Of a DNA stretch of 64,000 nt, positions 36,900 through 46,400 are shown one piece after another. Every line of letters begins with the position of its first letter. Position 1 is the first letter of the stretch. The notes beneath the pieces were generated by a model. That model was given only the letters and a program-made list of their open reading frames with translations. It was not told the origin of the DNA and ran no database searches. Where the stretch lies: assembly GCA_013373635.1 (NCBI GenBank), contig JABXHN010000016.1, forward strand, positions 93,597-157,596, in the 5' to 3' direction. Source of the DNA: Flavobacteriaceae bacterium (lineage in GTDB: Bacteria > Bacteroidota > Bacteroidia > Flavobacteriales > Flavobacteriaceae). The position numbers and the translations under genes were made by a program.

Positions 36900-37640
36900 T
36901 TGAAAGCTACAGAAATATATATCGATCAAACCCCATCGACCAATACGCTTGTAAAATCGTATCAACAAGAGGGAAATTTAATCGACTTTACTTTAGTTTA
37001 TACCGATCATCAAACTCAGGGTAGGGGGCAAATGGGCTCTAATTGGACCTCTGAAAAGGCTAAAAACATCGCCTGTAGTCTTTACAAAGAGTTTGAGGGA
37101 GTGTCAATCGATCAGCAGTTTATCATCAGCATGATTGTTTCACTTTCAATTACGGAAGCCCTAGAAGAATTAAAAGTTCCCAATATTGCTATTAAATGGC
37201 CAAATGACATTTACTCTGGATCTAAGAAAATAGCAGGGGTACTCATAGAAACTACGATGAGTGGAAAGGAGATATCATCTGCAATTATTGGCATTGGCAT
37301 CAATGTCAATCAAACAAATTTTGATGAATTGCCTCAGGCCAATTCCCTTATCAATATACTCGGAAAACCTACGGATCGATCCTTTCTATTGCATTTAATA
37401 CTCGAAAAATTTAGCAAGTGGTACCATCAATTGGATAGGGGCTATGATTTTGTAAAAATAGCATACGAATCTAAACTGTACCGCAAAGACAAAGTGTCTC
37501 TTTTTAAAGGAGAATCCATTGGGATAGCCAATGGAATTATTAAGGGAATCAATCAAAAAGGGCAACTCTTGATTGATGTTGACGATAAAGGACTCTTGAA
37601 TTTTAATCTAAAAGAAGTTCAACTTCTCAGCTCAAATTAG
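36900..37640 (+). CDS. birA: Biotin-[acetyl-CoA-carboxylase] ligase (no DNA-binding domain)
   Basis: A 246-residue biotin protein ligase that forms biotinyl-AMP and biotinylates carrier lysines; a substrate in this window is pyruvate carboxylase. Motifs: TPSTNT, GRGQMGSNW (about 41-49, the biotinyl-AMP loop), KWPNDIY and KIAGVLIE. There is no N-terminal helix-turn-helix, so it is the non-repressor type. The start must be the TTG at 36900: an in-frame TGA lies two codons upstream and the first ATG is at about residue 45, inside the active-site loop. Confidence 0.93.
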   Translation: MKATEIYIDQTPSTNTLVKSYQQEGNLIDFTLVYTDHQTQGRGQMGSNWTSEKAKNIACSLYKEFEGVSIDQQFIISMIVSLSITEALEELKVPNIAIKWPNDIYSGSKKIAGVLIETTMSGKEISSAIIGIGINVNQTNFDELPQANSLINILGKPTDRSFLLHLILEKFSKWYHQLDRGYDFVKIAYESKLYRKDKVSLFKGESIGIANGIIKGINQKGQLLIDVDDKGLLNFNLKEVQLLSSN

Positions 37641-38025
37641 ACTGTAATTGCTCGATTAAGCTGTTTAAGAATTTGGTCAAAGGAGCTTTTACCATCATGG
37701 CCATCATCGCGTTAAACTCACCCTCAAAATACAATTGAACCTCTGTAGAAGAATCAGAAACAGCATTGATTACCGCTTTTAGTTTAAAAGGCAGTTTATC
37801 TGAAGCTGCACCCAATACAAGTTCTGTATAGGGAGTTTGATCTTTTTTTTCTAGCACAATTTCAGGCATTCCTTTGAGAGCAAACAGAAATCGATTTTCA
37901 TTGATTAGTTCGAATTTGTCGGTATTCTCAGGCATAAGTTTTTCAAAGTTCTCTAGATTAGAGATAAACTCAAAAACTTCTTGTGCTGATTTATTTAGTG
38001 ATACTCTAGGGCTTTCTAAATTCAT
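37627..38025 (-). CDS. SRPBCC / polyketide-cyclase-like protein
   Basis: A 132-residue small protein with the START/Bet v1-like pattern: an N-terminal strand, the helix KSAQEVFEFISNLENFEKLMP (in part) and later strands VQLYFEGEFNAMMAMMVKAP. A hydrophobic ligand pocket is likely, but the ligand is unknown. It starts with the ATG directly after the pyrE stop and its end overlaps the convergent birA by 14 bases. Confidence 0.82.
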   Translation of the reverse strand: MNLESPRVSLNKSAQEVFEFISNLENFEKLMPENTDKFELINENRFLFALKGMPEIVLEKKDQTPYTELVLGAASDKLPFKLKAVINAVSDSSTEVQLYFEGEFNAMMAMMVKAPLTKFLNSLIEQLQSNLS

Positions 38026-38667
38026 TTATTGATTCCAAGTACTAGGACTTAGCCTCCATTGTTTAAGGGTTTGTAAATGATCGGAATCGATGTATTTTGA
38101 TGCGATTGCTTGCTCGATAAGATGATCGTAATCACTCAGGGTGTGAAGCGTCAGAGCTTCTGCTTTAAAATTATCGTCTGCAGCACTAAATCCATAGGTG
38201 AAAATGGCGATCATTCCCAACAGCTGCGCATTAGAATCTCTGAGAGCTTCAGCTGCTTTGAGTGAACTTTTTCCTGTAGAGATCAAATCTTCAACAATAA
38301 CTACTTTTTTGTTTTCATCTAATTGACCTTCAATTTGATTTTTTCTGCCGTGTGATTTAGCTTCAGGTCGAACGTATACAAAAGGCAAGTCCAGTTGTTG
38401 AGCGACGAGCATTCCAATACCGATGGCTCCTGTAGCTACACCGGCGATTACTTCAACTTCTGGATAGAGTTCCTTGATTTGCTGAGCCATCGATTTAGAG
38501 AGTTCATTTCTGACAGATGGATGTGAAAGTACTATTCTATTGTCGCAATAGATAGGAGATTTCCAGCCAGAAGCCCAAGTAAATGGATTTTCAGGTTTCA
38601 ATTTAATTGCATTAATTTGCACTAAGAGCTCGGCTGTTTTTGCTGCGGTTTCTTTACTTAAAATCAT
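38026..38667 (-). CDS. pyrE: Orotate phosphoribosyltransferase
   Basis: A 213-residue pyrimidine enzyme that joins orotate to PRPP. The PRPP loop is KKVVIVEDLISTGKSS and the catalytic lysine region is VRPEAKSHGRKNQIEG. The start is the ATG at 38667, four bases after a TACATTTG box (38672-38679). A longer TTG start would run through that box and is rejected. The start codon is only seven bases from the divergent NUDIX start. Confidence 0.95.
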   Translation of the reverse strand: MILSKETAAKTAELLVQINAIKLKPENPFTWASGWKSPIYCDNRIVLSHPSVRNELSKSMAQQIKELYPEVEVIAGVATGAIGIGMLVAQQLDLPFVYVRPEAKSHGRKNQIEGQLDENKKVVIVEDLISTGKSSLKAAEALRDSNAQLLGMIAIFTYGFSAADDNFKAEALTLHTLSDYDHLIEQAIASKYIDSDHLQTLKQWRLSPSTWNQ

Positions 38668-38671
38668 AGTG

Positions 38672-38679
38672 CAAATGTA
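38672..38679 (-). promoter_or_regulatory. -7 box (TACATTTG) for pyrE, overlapping the NUDIX start codon
   Basis: On the minus strand TACATTTG is followed by CACT and the pyrE ATG. The divergent NUDIX ATG (38675-38677) lies inside the box. The pyrE mRNA would be leaderless or nearly so. Confidence 0.5.
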
Positions 38680-39262
38680 TAAAGTTTTTGTCAATGAATC
38701 TCCATTGATTCTTACAAATAAACTATCTGAAATAGGATCGAACTCTTATTTTCCTTTAAATAAGGAATCGATATTAGAGGCTGTTAAAAAACTTCGTAAA
38801 AACAAGTTGGATAAAGCGTTTATATATCACCCAAATCACGAAGAATTGCTCAACAAATTTTCTAAGATTATCAAAAAGGAAATGGCTGCAGGGGGCGTGG
38901 TTACTAATAAAAAGGGAAAAGTTCTATTCATTTTTAGAAATGAAAAATGGGATTTGCCCAAGGGCAAGTTAGATCCAGGTGAATCTATTGAAAGCTGTGC
39001 TTTAAGAGAGGTTGAAGAGGAGACAGGGGTTCAAGATTTAATTTTAGAAAACTCATTACAAACGACCTATCATATTTTTAAACGCAATGATAAATACCGA
39101 CTCAAAGAAGTTCATTGGTTTGCTATGACCACTGACTACGAGGGTCCACTAGTAGGACAGGTTGAGGAAGGTATTGAAAAGGTGAAGTGGAAGGGTCCTA
39201 ATAAGATAAAAAAAGCACTAGAGAATTCCTACACCAACATCAGAATGCTCTTTGAGGAATAA
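38675..39262 (+). CDS. NUDIX hydrolase
   Basis: A 195-residue protein with an N-terminal helper domain (1-65) and a NUDIX domain. The NUDIX box is complete: Gly97, Glu103, then REVEEETG at 111-118. Substrate (a nucleoside diphosphate derivative) is unknown. ATG at 38675 is used; a GTG two codons earlier is possible. It is divergent from pyrE with only seven bases between the start codons. Confidence 0.9.
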   Translation: MYKVFVNESPLILTNKLSEIGSNSYFPLNKESILEAVKKLRKNKLDKAFIYHPNHEELLNKFSKIIKKEMAAGGVVTNKKGKVLFIFRNEKWDLPKGKLDPGESIESCALREVEEETGVQDLILENSLQTTYHIFKRNDKYRLKEVHWFAMTTDYEGPLVGQVEEGIEKVKWKGPNKIKKALENSYTNIRMLFEE

Positions 39263-39275
39263 TTTATAAGTTTTT

Positions 39276-39746
39276 TTATTGTGCTTTTAAATTCAAGACT
39301 GCTTCTGGTACCAGTTTAGAGATATCACCATTGTATTTAACAATTTCTCTGACGATAGAAGAGCTGATAAATGATTTTCCTGAAGTGGTCAATAAAAAAA
39401 CAGTGTCGATATCGCTAAGCGCTCTATTCGTATTGGCAATCGCTTTTTCAAATTCAAAGTCAGCAGGATTCCTAAGTCCTCTTACCAGATAATTAGCATT
39501 GACAGATTTGCAAAAATCAATCGTTAATCCGCTGTATGAAGTTACTTCAATCTTAGTTTCACCCTCAAAAGTTGATTTGATGGCAGCGATTCGATCCTCT
39601 AAAGAGAACATCGATTTTTTTTCTGAGTTGACACCAATGGCAATAATTAGTTTTTCAAATAGAGGAAGTGCTCTCTGTATAATGTCTACATGACCGAGGG
39701 TAAGTGGATCAAATGATCCTGGAAAGACTGCAGTATTGGAACTCAT
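39276..39746 (-). CDS. coaD: Phosphopantetheine adenylyltransferase
   Basis: A 156-residue CoA synthesis enzyme. The nucleotidyltransferase motif is PGSFDPLTLGH (residues 9-19), followed by YLVRGLRNPADFEFE and the late SGKSFISSSIVRE. Length is normal. It follows ddl by 15 bases, likely on one transcript. Confidence 0.96.
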   Translation of the reverse strand: MSSNTAVFPGSFDPLTLGHVDIIQRALPLFEKLIIAIGVNSEKKSMFSLEDRIAAIKSTFEGETKIEVTSYSGLTIDFCKSVNANYLVRGLRNPADFEFEKAIANTNRALSDIDTVFLLTTSGKSFISSSIVREIVKYNGDISKLVPEAVLNLKAQ

Positions 39747-39761
39747 AGTGTAAATATACGA

Positions 39762-40733
39762 TTAGTGTAGTGCATTTTCAATTGCTGAACTAAAAAGTTG
39801 ATTTAGAGAAATACCTTCCTCTCTTGCTTGCATAGGTAATAAACTCTCTGAAGTCATACCTGGAGTGGTATTGACCTCTAACAAATAAGGTTCATCCCCC
39901 TGAAATATAAACTCAGACCTACTAAAACCTTTAAGTTTTAATACTTCGTAAATTTTCTTTGCAGTTGCTCTTAGATTTTTTAGTTGTGTGTCACTGATGC
40001 GAGCAGGAGTGATTTCGTGTGATTTTCCTTCGTATTTAGCTGCATAATCAAAAAAATCATTTTCAGTAGTTATTTCAGTTGCAGGCAATACTTTGGTTTC
40101 ACCATTGTATGTGATCACTCCGATCGATACTTCAATTCCATCCAAATGGGATTCAATGATAATTTCATCGTCCTCTTTAAAGGAAGATTCAATAGCTCTT
40201 GGAAGCTCTTCTTCTTTATGAACCTTTGAAATTCCAAAACTAGAACCAGATTTGTTAGCCTTTACAAAACAAGGGAGACCTACCTTTTTTACTATCGCTT
40301 TAGTGTTGATTTGATCCCCTTTATTAAGGTAATAGGAAGCCGCTGATAGAATACCATATGGCTTTAAGACACTCAGTAAATCTCTTTTGTTATAAGTGAG
40401 TGCTGATTGGTAAAAATCACAGGCTGTTTGAGGTAAACCGATCAGTTTAAAATAGGCTTGCATCAATCCGTCTTCTCCAGGAGATCCGTGAATCGCATTG
40501 AAGACACAATCAAATGTAATTTTTGTGTTGTTGATTTCGATTGAGAAATCAGATTTATTCACCTCGTATTTTTCCATGTTCTCATCTTCGTGATACCAAG
40601 AGTCCTGGGTGATAATAATTTTGTAGGGATGGTATTTTTTAGGGTCTAAATGTTTCATGACTACTGAACCACTAATCATTGAAATACCATACTCGGAGGT
40701 AAATCCTCCCATAATAACAGCGATATTTTTCAT
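39762..40733 (-). CDS. ddl: D-alanine--D-alanine ligase
   Basis: A 323-residue ATP-grasp ligase for peptidoglycan. Visible are the N-terminal GGFTSEYGISMISG, the AIHGSPGEDG loop (about 83-92), CFVKANKSGSSFGISKV and the C-terminal EVNTTPGMTSESLLP. A TATCTTTG box is at 40756-40763 and the gene is divergent from the PASTA gene. Confidence 0.95.
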   Translation of the reverse strand: MKNIAVIMGGFTSEYGISMISGSVVMKHLDPKKYHPYKIIITQDSWYHEDENMEKYEVNKSDFSIEINNTKITFDCVFNAIHGSPGEDGLMQAYFKLIGLPQTACDFYQSALTYNKRDLLSVLKPYGILSAASYYLNKGDQINTKAIVKKVGLPCFVKANKSGSSFGISKVHKEEELPRAIESSFKEDDEIIIESHLDGIEVSIGVITYNGETKVLPATEITTENDFFDYAAKYEGKSHEITPARISDTQLKNLRATAKKIYEVLKLKGFSRSEFIFQGDEPYLLEVNTTPGMTSESLLPMQAREEGISLNQLFSSAIENALH

Positions 40734-40755
40734 AAGCCTGTTTAAACTAGTATAT

Positions 40756-40763
40756 CAAAGATA
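40756..40763 (-). promoter_or_regulatory. -7 box (TATCTTTG) for ddl-coaD
   Basis: TATCTTTG on the minus strand, 22 bases before the ddl ATG. No clear -33 TTG. Confidence 0.45.
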
Positions 40764-40825
40764 AGCAAGCTTTTGTAATTCTACTAGTTCTCGATGATTT
40801 GAGTTCATTACTTTGAACTTATTGT

Positions 40826-40833
40826 TATATTTG
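40826..40833 (+). promoter_or_regulatory. -7 box (TATATTTG) for the PASTA gene and rluD
   Basis: TATATTTG, then CCCT, then ATG at 40838, the same four-base spacing as at tatA. Leaderless transcript likely. No -33 TTG at good spacing. Confidence 0.5.
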
Positions 40834-40837
40834 CCCT

Positions 40838-41431
40838 ATGGGAACATTTAAAGATTTTCTAAAGAGCAAAACCTTTTTCAAGCAGCTGCTCAGAGCGTTT
40901 GTAATCAGTGTGGTAGCAGTACTGCTTTTGATGCAGCTCCTGCGATTGATCACCAGACATGGTAAGAGTATTTCAGTTCCAAATTTAGTTGGAATGGAAC
41001 TCAGTGAAGCTACCGACTTAATGATTGAGCAACAGCTGAGCATTAAAGTGATTGATTCCTCAAAATACGATCCCAGCTATCCCAAATTCGCCATCTTAGA
41101 TCAGTCTCCGAAGGCATTTAAAGCAGTTAAAGCCAAAAGAAAAATATATGTAAGCATCAATCCATCTGGGTATTCATCTGTTTCCATACCAGATATTATT
41201 CAAATTACCAAGCGTAATGCCATTTCAAAACTCAATGCAGTTGGATTACAAATCGATACGATTACGTACATACCTGCTCTAGGAAAAGACATGGTTTACG
41301 CCATTAAATTTGAGGGAGATTCGATTGCAATTGGAGCTCAGTTACCTAGAATGTCAAAAATAGAATTGGTTTGCGGTGATGGAAGTCGAACCAAGGTCGA
41401 AGATTTAGAAGAATTAGAAGAGAATATGTAA
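40838..41431 (+). CDS. PASTA domain membrane protein
   Basis: A 197-residue protein with one N-terminal membrane helix (about 18-36) and an extracytoplasmic part of PASTA repeats: VPNLVGMELSEATDLMIEQQ (about 46-66), then IPDIIQITKRNAISKLNAVG (about 118-137). PASTA units usually sense or bind cell-wall material; there is no kinase domain here. It shares one base with the rluD start and is divergent from ddl, a cell-wall gene. Confidence 0.9.
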   Translation: MGTFKDFLKSKTFFKQLLRAFVISVVAVLLLMQLLRLITRHGKSISVPNLVGMELSEATDLMIEQQLSIKVIDSSKYDPSYPKFAILDQSPKAFKAVKAKRKIYVSINPSGYSSVSIPDIIQITKRNAISKLNAVGLQIDTITYIPALGKDMVYAIKFEGDSIAIGAQLPRMSKIELVCGDGSRTKVEDLEELEENM

Positions 41432-42453
41432 TGGAGGAATTAGGACCAGACATCGACGATTTACACGAACATTATAATTTTACAGCATCGAAGGGGCAGG
41501 AGCCACTTAGAGTTGATAAATTTTTGATGAATTTTATTGAACACGCTACTCGTAATAAAATTCAACAAGCAGCAAAGGATGGATGTATCTGGGTGAATGA
41601 TCAACCAGTAAAGTCTAACTACAAAGTCAAAGCGAACGATCAGGTACGTGTGATGCTATCACATCCACCACATGAATCCCTTTTAGTAGCAGAAGCTATT
41701 CCTCTTGAAATCGTCTATGAAGACCAGGAGCTTATGGTCGTTAATAAACCAGCTGGAATGGTAGTGCATCCAGGTCACGGAAATTACTCAGGCACCTTGA
41801 TTAATGGTTTATTGCACCATATCGAAGGTTTACCACTGAATTCAGATGAACGACCTGGTTTGGTTCATCGAATTGACAAAGACACCTCAGGCTTGTTAGT
41901 AGTGGCCAAGACAGAACATGCCATGACTCATCTTTCGAAGCAATTTGCTGATAAAACTTCAAAGAGAGAATATATCGCCTTGGTATGGGGATTGGTGGAG
42001 GAAGACAGTGGTACTATAGAAGGGCATATAGGTAGGCATTTAAAAAACCGATTGTTAATGGATGTTTTTGTAGACGGTGCCTATGGAAAAGAAGCCATCA
42101 CTCATTATAAAGTCTTAGAGCGTTTGAGTTATGTGACCCTAGTATCATGTGAATTGGAAACAGGAAGAACACATCAGATTAGAGCCCATTTTAAACATAT
42201 TGGACATCCGTTGTTTAACGATGAGCGCTATGGTGGTGATCAAATTTTAAAGGGGACTACCTTTACTAAATACAAGCAGTTTGTAGACAATGCCTTTAAA
42301 ATATTACCGAGACAGGCCTTACACGCCAAAACACTTGGTTTTGTTCATCCAAAAACAGGCGAGTTTATGAGTTTTGATTCTGAAATTCCAGATGATATGA
42401 AGGCTTGTATCGATAAGTGGAGATCGTATGCTGCCAATTCAAGTACTGTATAG
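41431..42453 (+). CDS. rluD: RluA-family pseudouridine synthase (RluD-like)
   Basis: A 340-residue enzyme with an N-terminal S4 RNA-binding domain (about 22-85) and a catalytic domain whose aspartate is Asp149 in HRIDKDTSGLLV. Family member RluD modifies 23S rRNA helix 69; the exact target here is inferred. The start codon overlaps the PASTA stop (TAATG). Confidence 0.92.
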   Translation: MEELGPDIDDLHEHYNFTASKGQEPLRVDKFLMNFIEHATRNKIQQAAKDGCIWVNDQPVKSNYKVKANDQVRVMLSHPPHESLLVAEAIPLEIVYEDQELMVVNKPAGMVVHPGHGNYSGTLINGLLHHIEGLPLNSDERPGLVHRIDKDTSGLLVVAKTEHAMTHLSKQFADKTSKREYIALVWGLVEEDSGTIEGHIGRHLKNRLLMDVFVDGAYGKEAITHYKVLERLSYVTLVSCELETGRTHQIRAHFKHIGHPLFNDERYGGDQILKGTTFTKYKQFVDNAFKILPRQALHAKTLGFVHPKTGEFMSFDSEIPDDMKACIDKWRSYAANSSTV

Positions 42454-42494
42454 AACGATTCTATGGCACTATAGAAAGATTCAGTTATTTTTGA

Positions 42495-42525
42495 TTTGAA
42501 AGACTTTCTTTAGTTCCTATTTTTG
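42495..42525 (+). promoter_or_regulatory. Promoter of yaaA (-33 TTTG, 19 bases, -7 TATTTTTG)
   Basis: TTTG at 42495-42498 and TATTTTTG at 42518-42525 are separated by 19 bases, a full match to the Bacteroidota promoter pattern. The ATG is 15 bases downstream. Confidence 0.65.
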
Positions 42526-42540
42526 AATTAAATTATTGTT

Positions 42541-43302
42541 ATGAAAGTCATTATTTCTCCAGCTAAGTCACTCGATTTTGATACCAGTCTTCCAACAGAA
42601 GATTATTCGATGCCTTTGTTTCTAGACAAGGCTAGTAACATAAACGAAGTATTGAGAAAGAAAACTCCAAATCAATTATCAAAGCTCATGGGGATTTCAA
42701 ATAATCTTGCCGAGCTTAACTGGGAGCGAAATCAAGCTTTTGAAAAGCAGTTTACACCCCAGAATGCTAGACCAGCGATTTTCACTTTTAGCGGAGAAGT
42801 ATATCAGGGTCTCGATGCCTTTCATCTGAATAAAAATGAATTGGATTACCTTCAAAAGAATACCTATATCCTTTCAGGTCAATACGGAATATTAAGACCA
42901 CTTGATTTAATGCAAGCCTATCGATTAGAAATGGGTACGACTCTTAGAATAGGAAGTTCTAAAAATTTATACGACTATTGGAAAAAGAACCTAACAGCTT
43001 TTTTAGAAACTCAATTTTCAAATGAAGATATACTTGTAAATCTAGCTTCTAACGAGTATTCTAAAGCAATAGATCTAAAAAAAGTATCAGCGACAGTTTA
43101 CAGTCCAATATTTAAGGATTGGAAAAATGATCAGTTAAAAGTTATTAGCTTCTTTGCTAAGAAAGCAAGAGGCATGATGCTGCGCTATATGGCTCAAAAC
43201 AGTATAAGCACAGCATCTGATTTGTTAGGGTTTAATGCAGAAGGATATCACTACAGTGCAGAACACACCAAAAATGAATTTGAACCTGTCTTTGTTCGAT
43301 AG
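42541..43302 (+). CDS. yaaA: Peroxide stress protein YaaA (DUF328/UPF0246)
   Basis: A 253-residue protein of the YaaA family, which lowers free iron and protects DNA under peroxide stress in E. coli. The N-terminus MKVIISPAKSLDFD, the FSGEVYQGLDA segment (about 82-92), LSGQYGILRPLDLMQAYRLEMGT (in part) and the LASNEYSKAI motif are typical. It is monocistronic with its own promoter. Confidence 0.93.
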   Translation: MKVIISPAKSLDFDTSLPTEDYSMPLFLDKASNINEVLRKKTPNQLSKLMGISNNLAELNWERNQAFEKQFTPQNARPAIFTFSGEVYQGLDAFHLNKNELDYLQKNTYILSGQYGILRPLDLMQAYRLEMGTTLRIGSSKNLYDYWKKNLTAFLETQFSNEDILVNLASNEYSKAIDLKKVSATVYSPIFKDWKNDQLKVISFFAKKARGMMLRYMAQNSISTASDLLGFNAEGYHYSAEHTKNEFEPVFVR

Positions 43303-43332
43303 ACAGTTGTTTTAAAATTTGTCTTTAGATCA

Positions 43333-43378
43333 ATATTGTTATAAAAAAATACATATTGTTATTAATATAACAATATGT
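43333..43378. repeat. Operator-like repeats ATATTGTTAT (two direct, one inverted) upstream of pyc
   Basis: ATATTGTTAT occurs at 43333-43342 and 43353-43362, exactly 20 bases apart; its inverse ATAACAATAT follows at 43367-43376. The last two form a palindrome with 12-base arms (43351-43362 and 43367-43378) around TAAT. No T run follows, so it is not an ordinary terminator. It lies 57-102 bases before the pyc -7 box. Confidence 0.6.
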
Positions 43379-43434
43379 TATTTAAACAAATAATTTTAAT
43401 ATCCATCCCTCTAGTTAGTTCTCTTGTTATGCAT

Positions 43435-43442
43435 TAAATTTG
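43435..43442 (+). promoter_or_regulatory. -7 box (TAAATTTG) for pyc
   Basis: TAAATTTG, 49 bases before the pyc GTG. No -33 TTG at good spacing; the upstream repeats may bind a regulator. Confidence 0.45.
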
Positions 43443-43491
43443 CAAATGAGAGATAATGCGTTTGTTCGTTAATTTAAAATCTATATAGAAG

Positions 43492-46400
43492 GTGAAGATT
43501 AAAAAAGTATTAGTTGCCAACAGAGGTGAAATAGCCATCAGAATTTTTAGAGCATGTGTTGAAATTGGAGTAAAGACGGTAGGGGTTTTTACTTATGAAG
43601 ATCGTTATTCACTACACAGATATAAAGCAGACGAAGCCTATCAAATTGGATCAGATACTGAGCCTTTAAAGCCTTATTTGGACATTGATGAAATTATTAG
43701 AGTTGCTTTAAAATCTGGTGTTCAGGCAATTCATCCTGGATATGGATTTTTATCTGAAAATGCCACATTTGCTCAAAAATGTGCTGACAATGGAATCATT
43801 TTTATCGGACCAAAGGTTACTGTTCTTAAAGCCCTTGGCGATAAAATTATGGCAAAGGAAGTTGCGCAAAAGCACAATATTCCAATTATAAGATCTTCAG
43901 AAAAGGATTTAGATACTCTTGAAATTGCTTTAGAAGAGGCACAAATTATAGGTTATCCATTAATGCTAAAAGCAGCTTCTGGAGGTGGAGGTCGAGGAAT
44001 GCGTGTGATTCGCACAGAAGAGGAACTCATAAAAGCTTATCCTGAATCCAGAAGAGAGTCACTCAATGCTTTTGGTGATGATACAGTCTTCTTGGAAAAG
44101 TTTGTTGAAAATCCAAAACATATTGAAATTCAAATCGTAGCCGATACCCATGGTAATATGGTTCACCTCTTTGAACGTGATTGTTCAGTACAAAGAAGAT
44201 ACCAGAAGGTGATCGAATACGCTCCATCATTGGGGCTACCTCAAGAAACTAAAGACAGTCTCTATCAATATGCTATTGATATTTGTAAGGCGGTAGATTA
44301 CAACAATATCGGTACTGTCGAATTCTTAGTGGATGAGGATGGATCGATTTACTTTATAGAGGTAAACCCTAGGATTCAGGTAGAACATACCGTGACAGAA
44401 ATGATTACCAATATCGATTTGGTAAAGACACAATTATTTATAGCTGGTGGCTATAAATTGTCTGATGAGCAAATTAAAATACCATCTCAAGAATCGGTAA
44501 CCGTAACAGGTTATGCACTTCAGTGTAGAATTACCACTGAAAACCCAGCTAATGACTTTAAACCAGATTACGGAGTAGTAACAACATATCGTTCTGCTTC
44601 GGGTCTTGGAATTCGCTTAGATGCAGGTAGTATCTATCAAGGAGTATCCATATCTCCTTTCTTTGACTCCATGCTTGTAAAGGTTTCTGCAATCAGTAGA
44701 ACCTTAGACGGATCTTGTCGTAAGATGCGTAGAGCGCTTTCTGAATTTAGAATTCGTGGAGTTGAAACCAATATGGCATTTTTGGACAATATTCTCGCTC
44801 ATGATACTTTTGTTTCTGGAAAGACCACGGTAAACTTTATTAAAGACACTCCTGAGCTCTTTAATATTAAAGAGACTAAGAATAGGGCGAATAAATTATT
44901 GAACTATTTAGGAGAAACCATTGTCAATGGAAATCCTGATGTAAAGAAAATTGAACCAAATAAGGTTTTTTCGAAGCCTGTAATTCCTTCTATACCTAAG
45001 GGAGATTTTCCAAAGGGAACAAAAGATTTGTTGACTGAACTCGGTCCTGAAAAATTTGCCCAATGGTTGAAAAATGAAAAGAAAATTCATTTTACAGATA
45101 CCACCATGCGAGATGCACATCAATCACTATTAGCAACTCGAATGAGAACGATCGATATGTTGGCTGTTGCTGAAAGTTATGCAAAGACCCACCCTGAGAT
45201 ATTTTCAATGGAAGTATGGGGAGGAGCAACCTTTGATGTATGTCTTCGATTCTTACAAGAGAATCCATGGGAACGATTGGCCTTACTTAGAAAAGCGATG
45301 CCAAATGTTCTACTTCAAATGTTGCTAAGAGGTTCGAATGGAGTAGGGTATAAGGCCTATCCAGATAACCTTATTGAAAAATTTGTAGAGCAGTCATGGG
45401 AAACAGGTATCGATGTGTTTAGAATTTTTGATTCATTGAACTGGATGGAGTCGATCGCACCAGCGATTGAACACGTTCGTAATAGAACACAGGGGATTGC
45501 TGAAGGGACCATCTGTTATACAGGGGATATCTTAGATCCAAATAAAACCAAATACTCACTTGATTACTATGTACAACTCGCAAAAGATGTCGAAAATGCA
45601 GGAGCACATATTTTAGGAGTAAAAGATATGGCGGGATTATTAAAGCCATATGCCGCTTATGAATTGATCTCGGCTTTAAAATCTGAAGTTTCTATTCCAA
45701 TTCACTTACACACTCATGATACTTCATCGACTCAAGCTGCAATGTATATTAAAGCAATTGAAGCGGGAGTAGATGTGATTGATGTGGCTCAGGGTGGATT
45801 GTCAGGATTGACTTCACAACCCAACTTTAACTCAATGGTTGAGCTCTTGAAATTCAATGAGAGAGAAAACCCAATAGATTCAGATTCTCTAGCTCGTTAT
45901 TCCGATTACTGGGAGACTGTTCGTCAGTACTATTACGGATTTGAATCAGGTTTAAAGGCTGGAACTGGAGAGGTGTACAAACACGAAATTCCAGGTGGAC
46001 AGTATTCCAACCTCAAAGGACAAGCGATTGCTCTTGGATTGGAAGATAAGTTCCCAGAAGTAACTAAAATGTACGGAGAAGTCAATCAACTCTTTGGAGA
46101 TATTGTAAAAGTAACTCCAAGTTCAAAAGTGGTTGGTGATATGGCGCAGTTCTTGATCTCAAACAACTACACTCCAGCGGATGTATTAGAACGCGGTGAA
46201 ACAATGGACTTCCCTGATTCGGTAATCAGCTTCTTTAAGGGAGATTTAGGTCAACCTGTTGGCGGATTCCCAAAAGAGGTACAGGCTAAAGTATTAAAAG
46301 ACATCAAGCCTTATACAGAACGTCCAAATGCTCATTTGGAACCAATAGATTTTGAATCTGAATTTAAGAAGTTTAAACGCAAATTCTCTAAGGGGATGGG

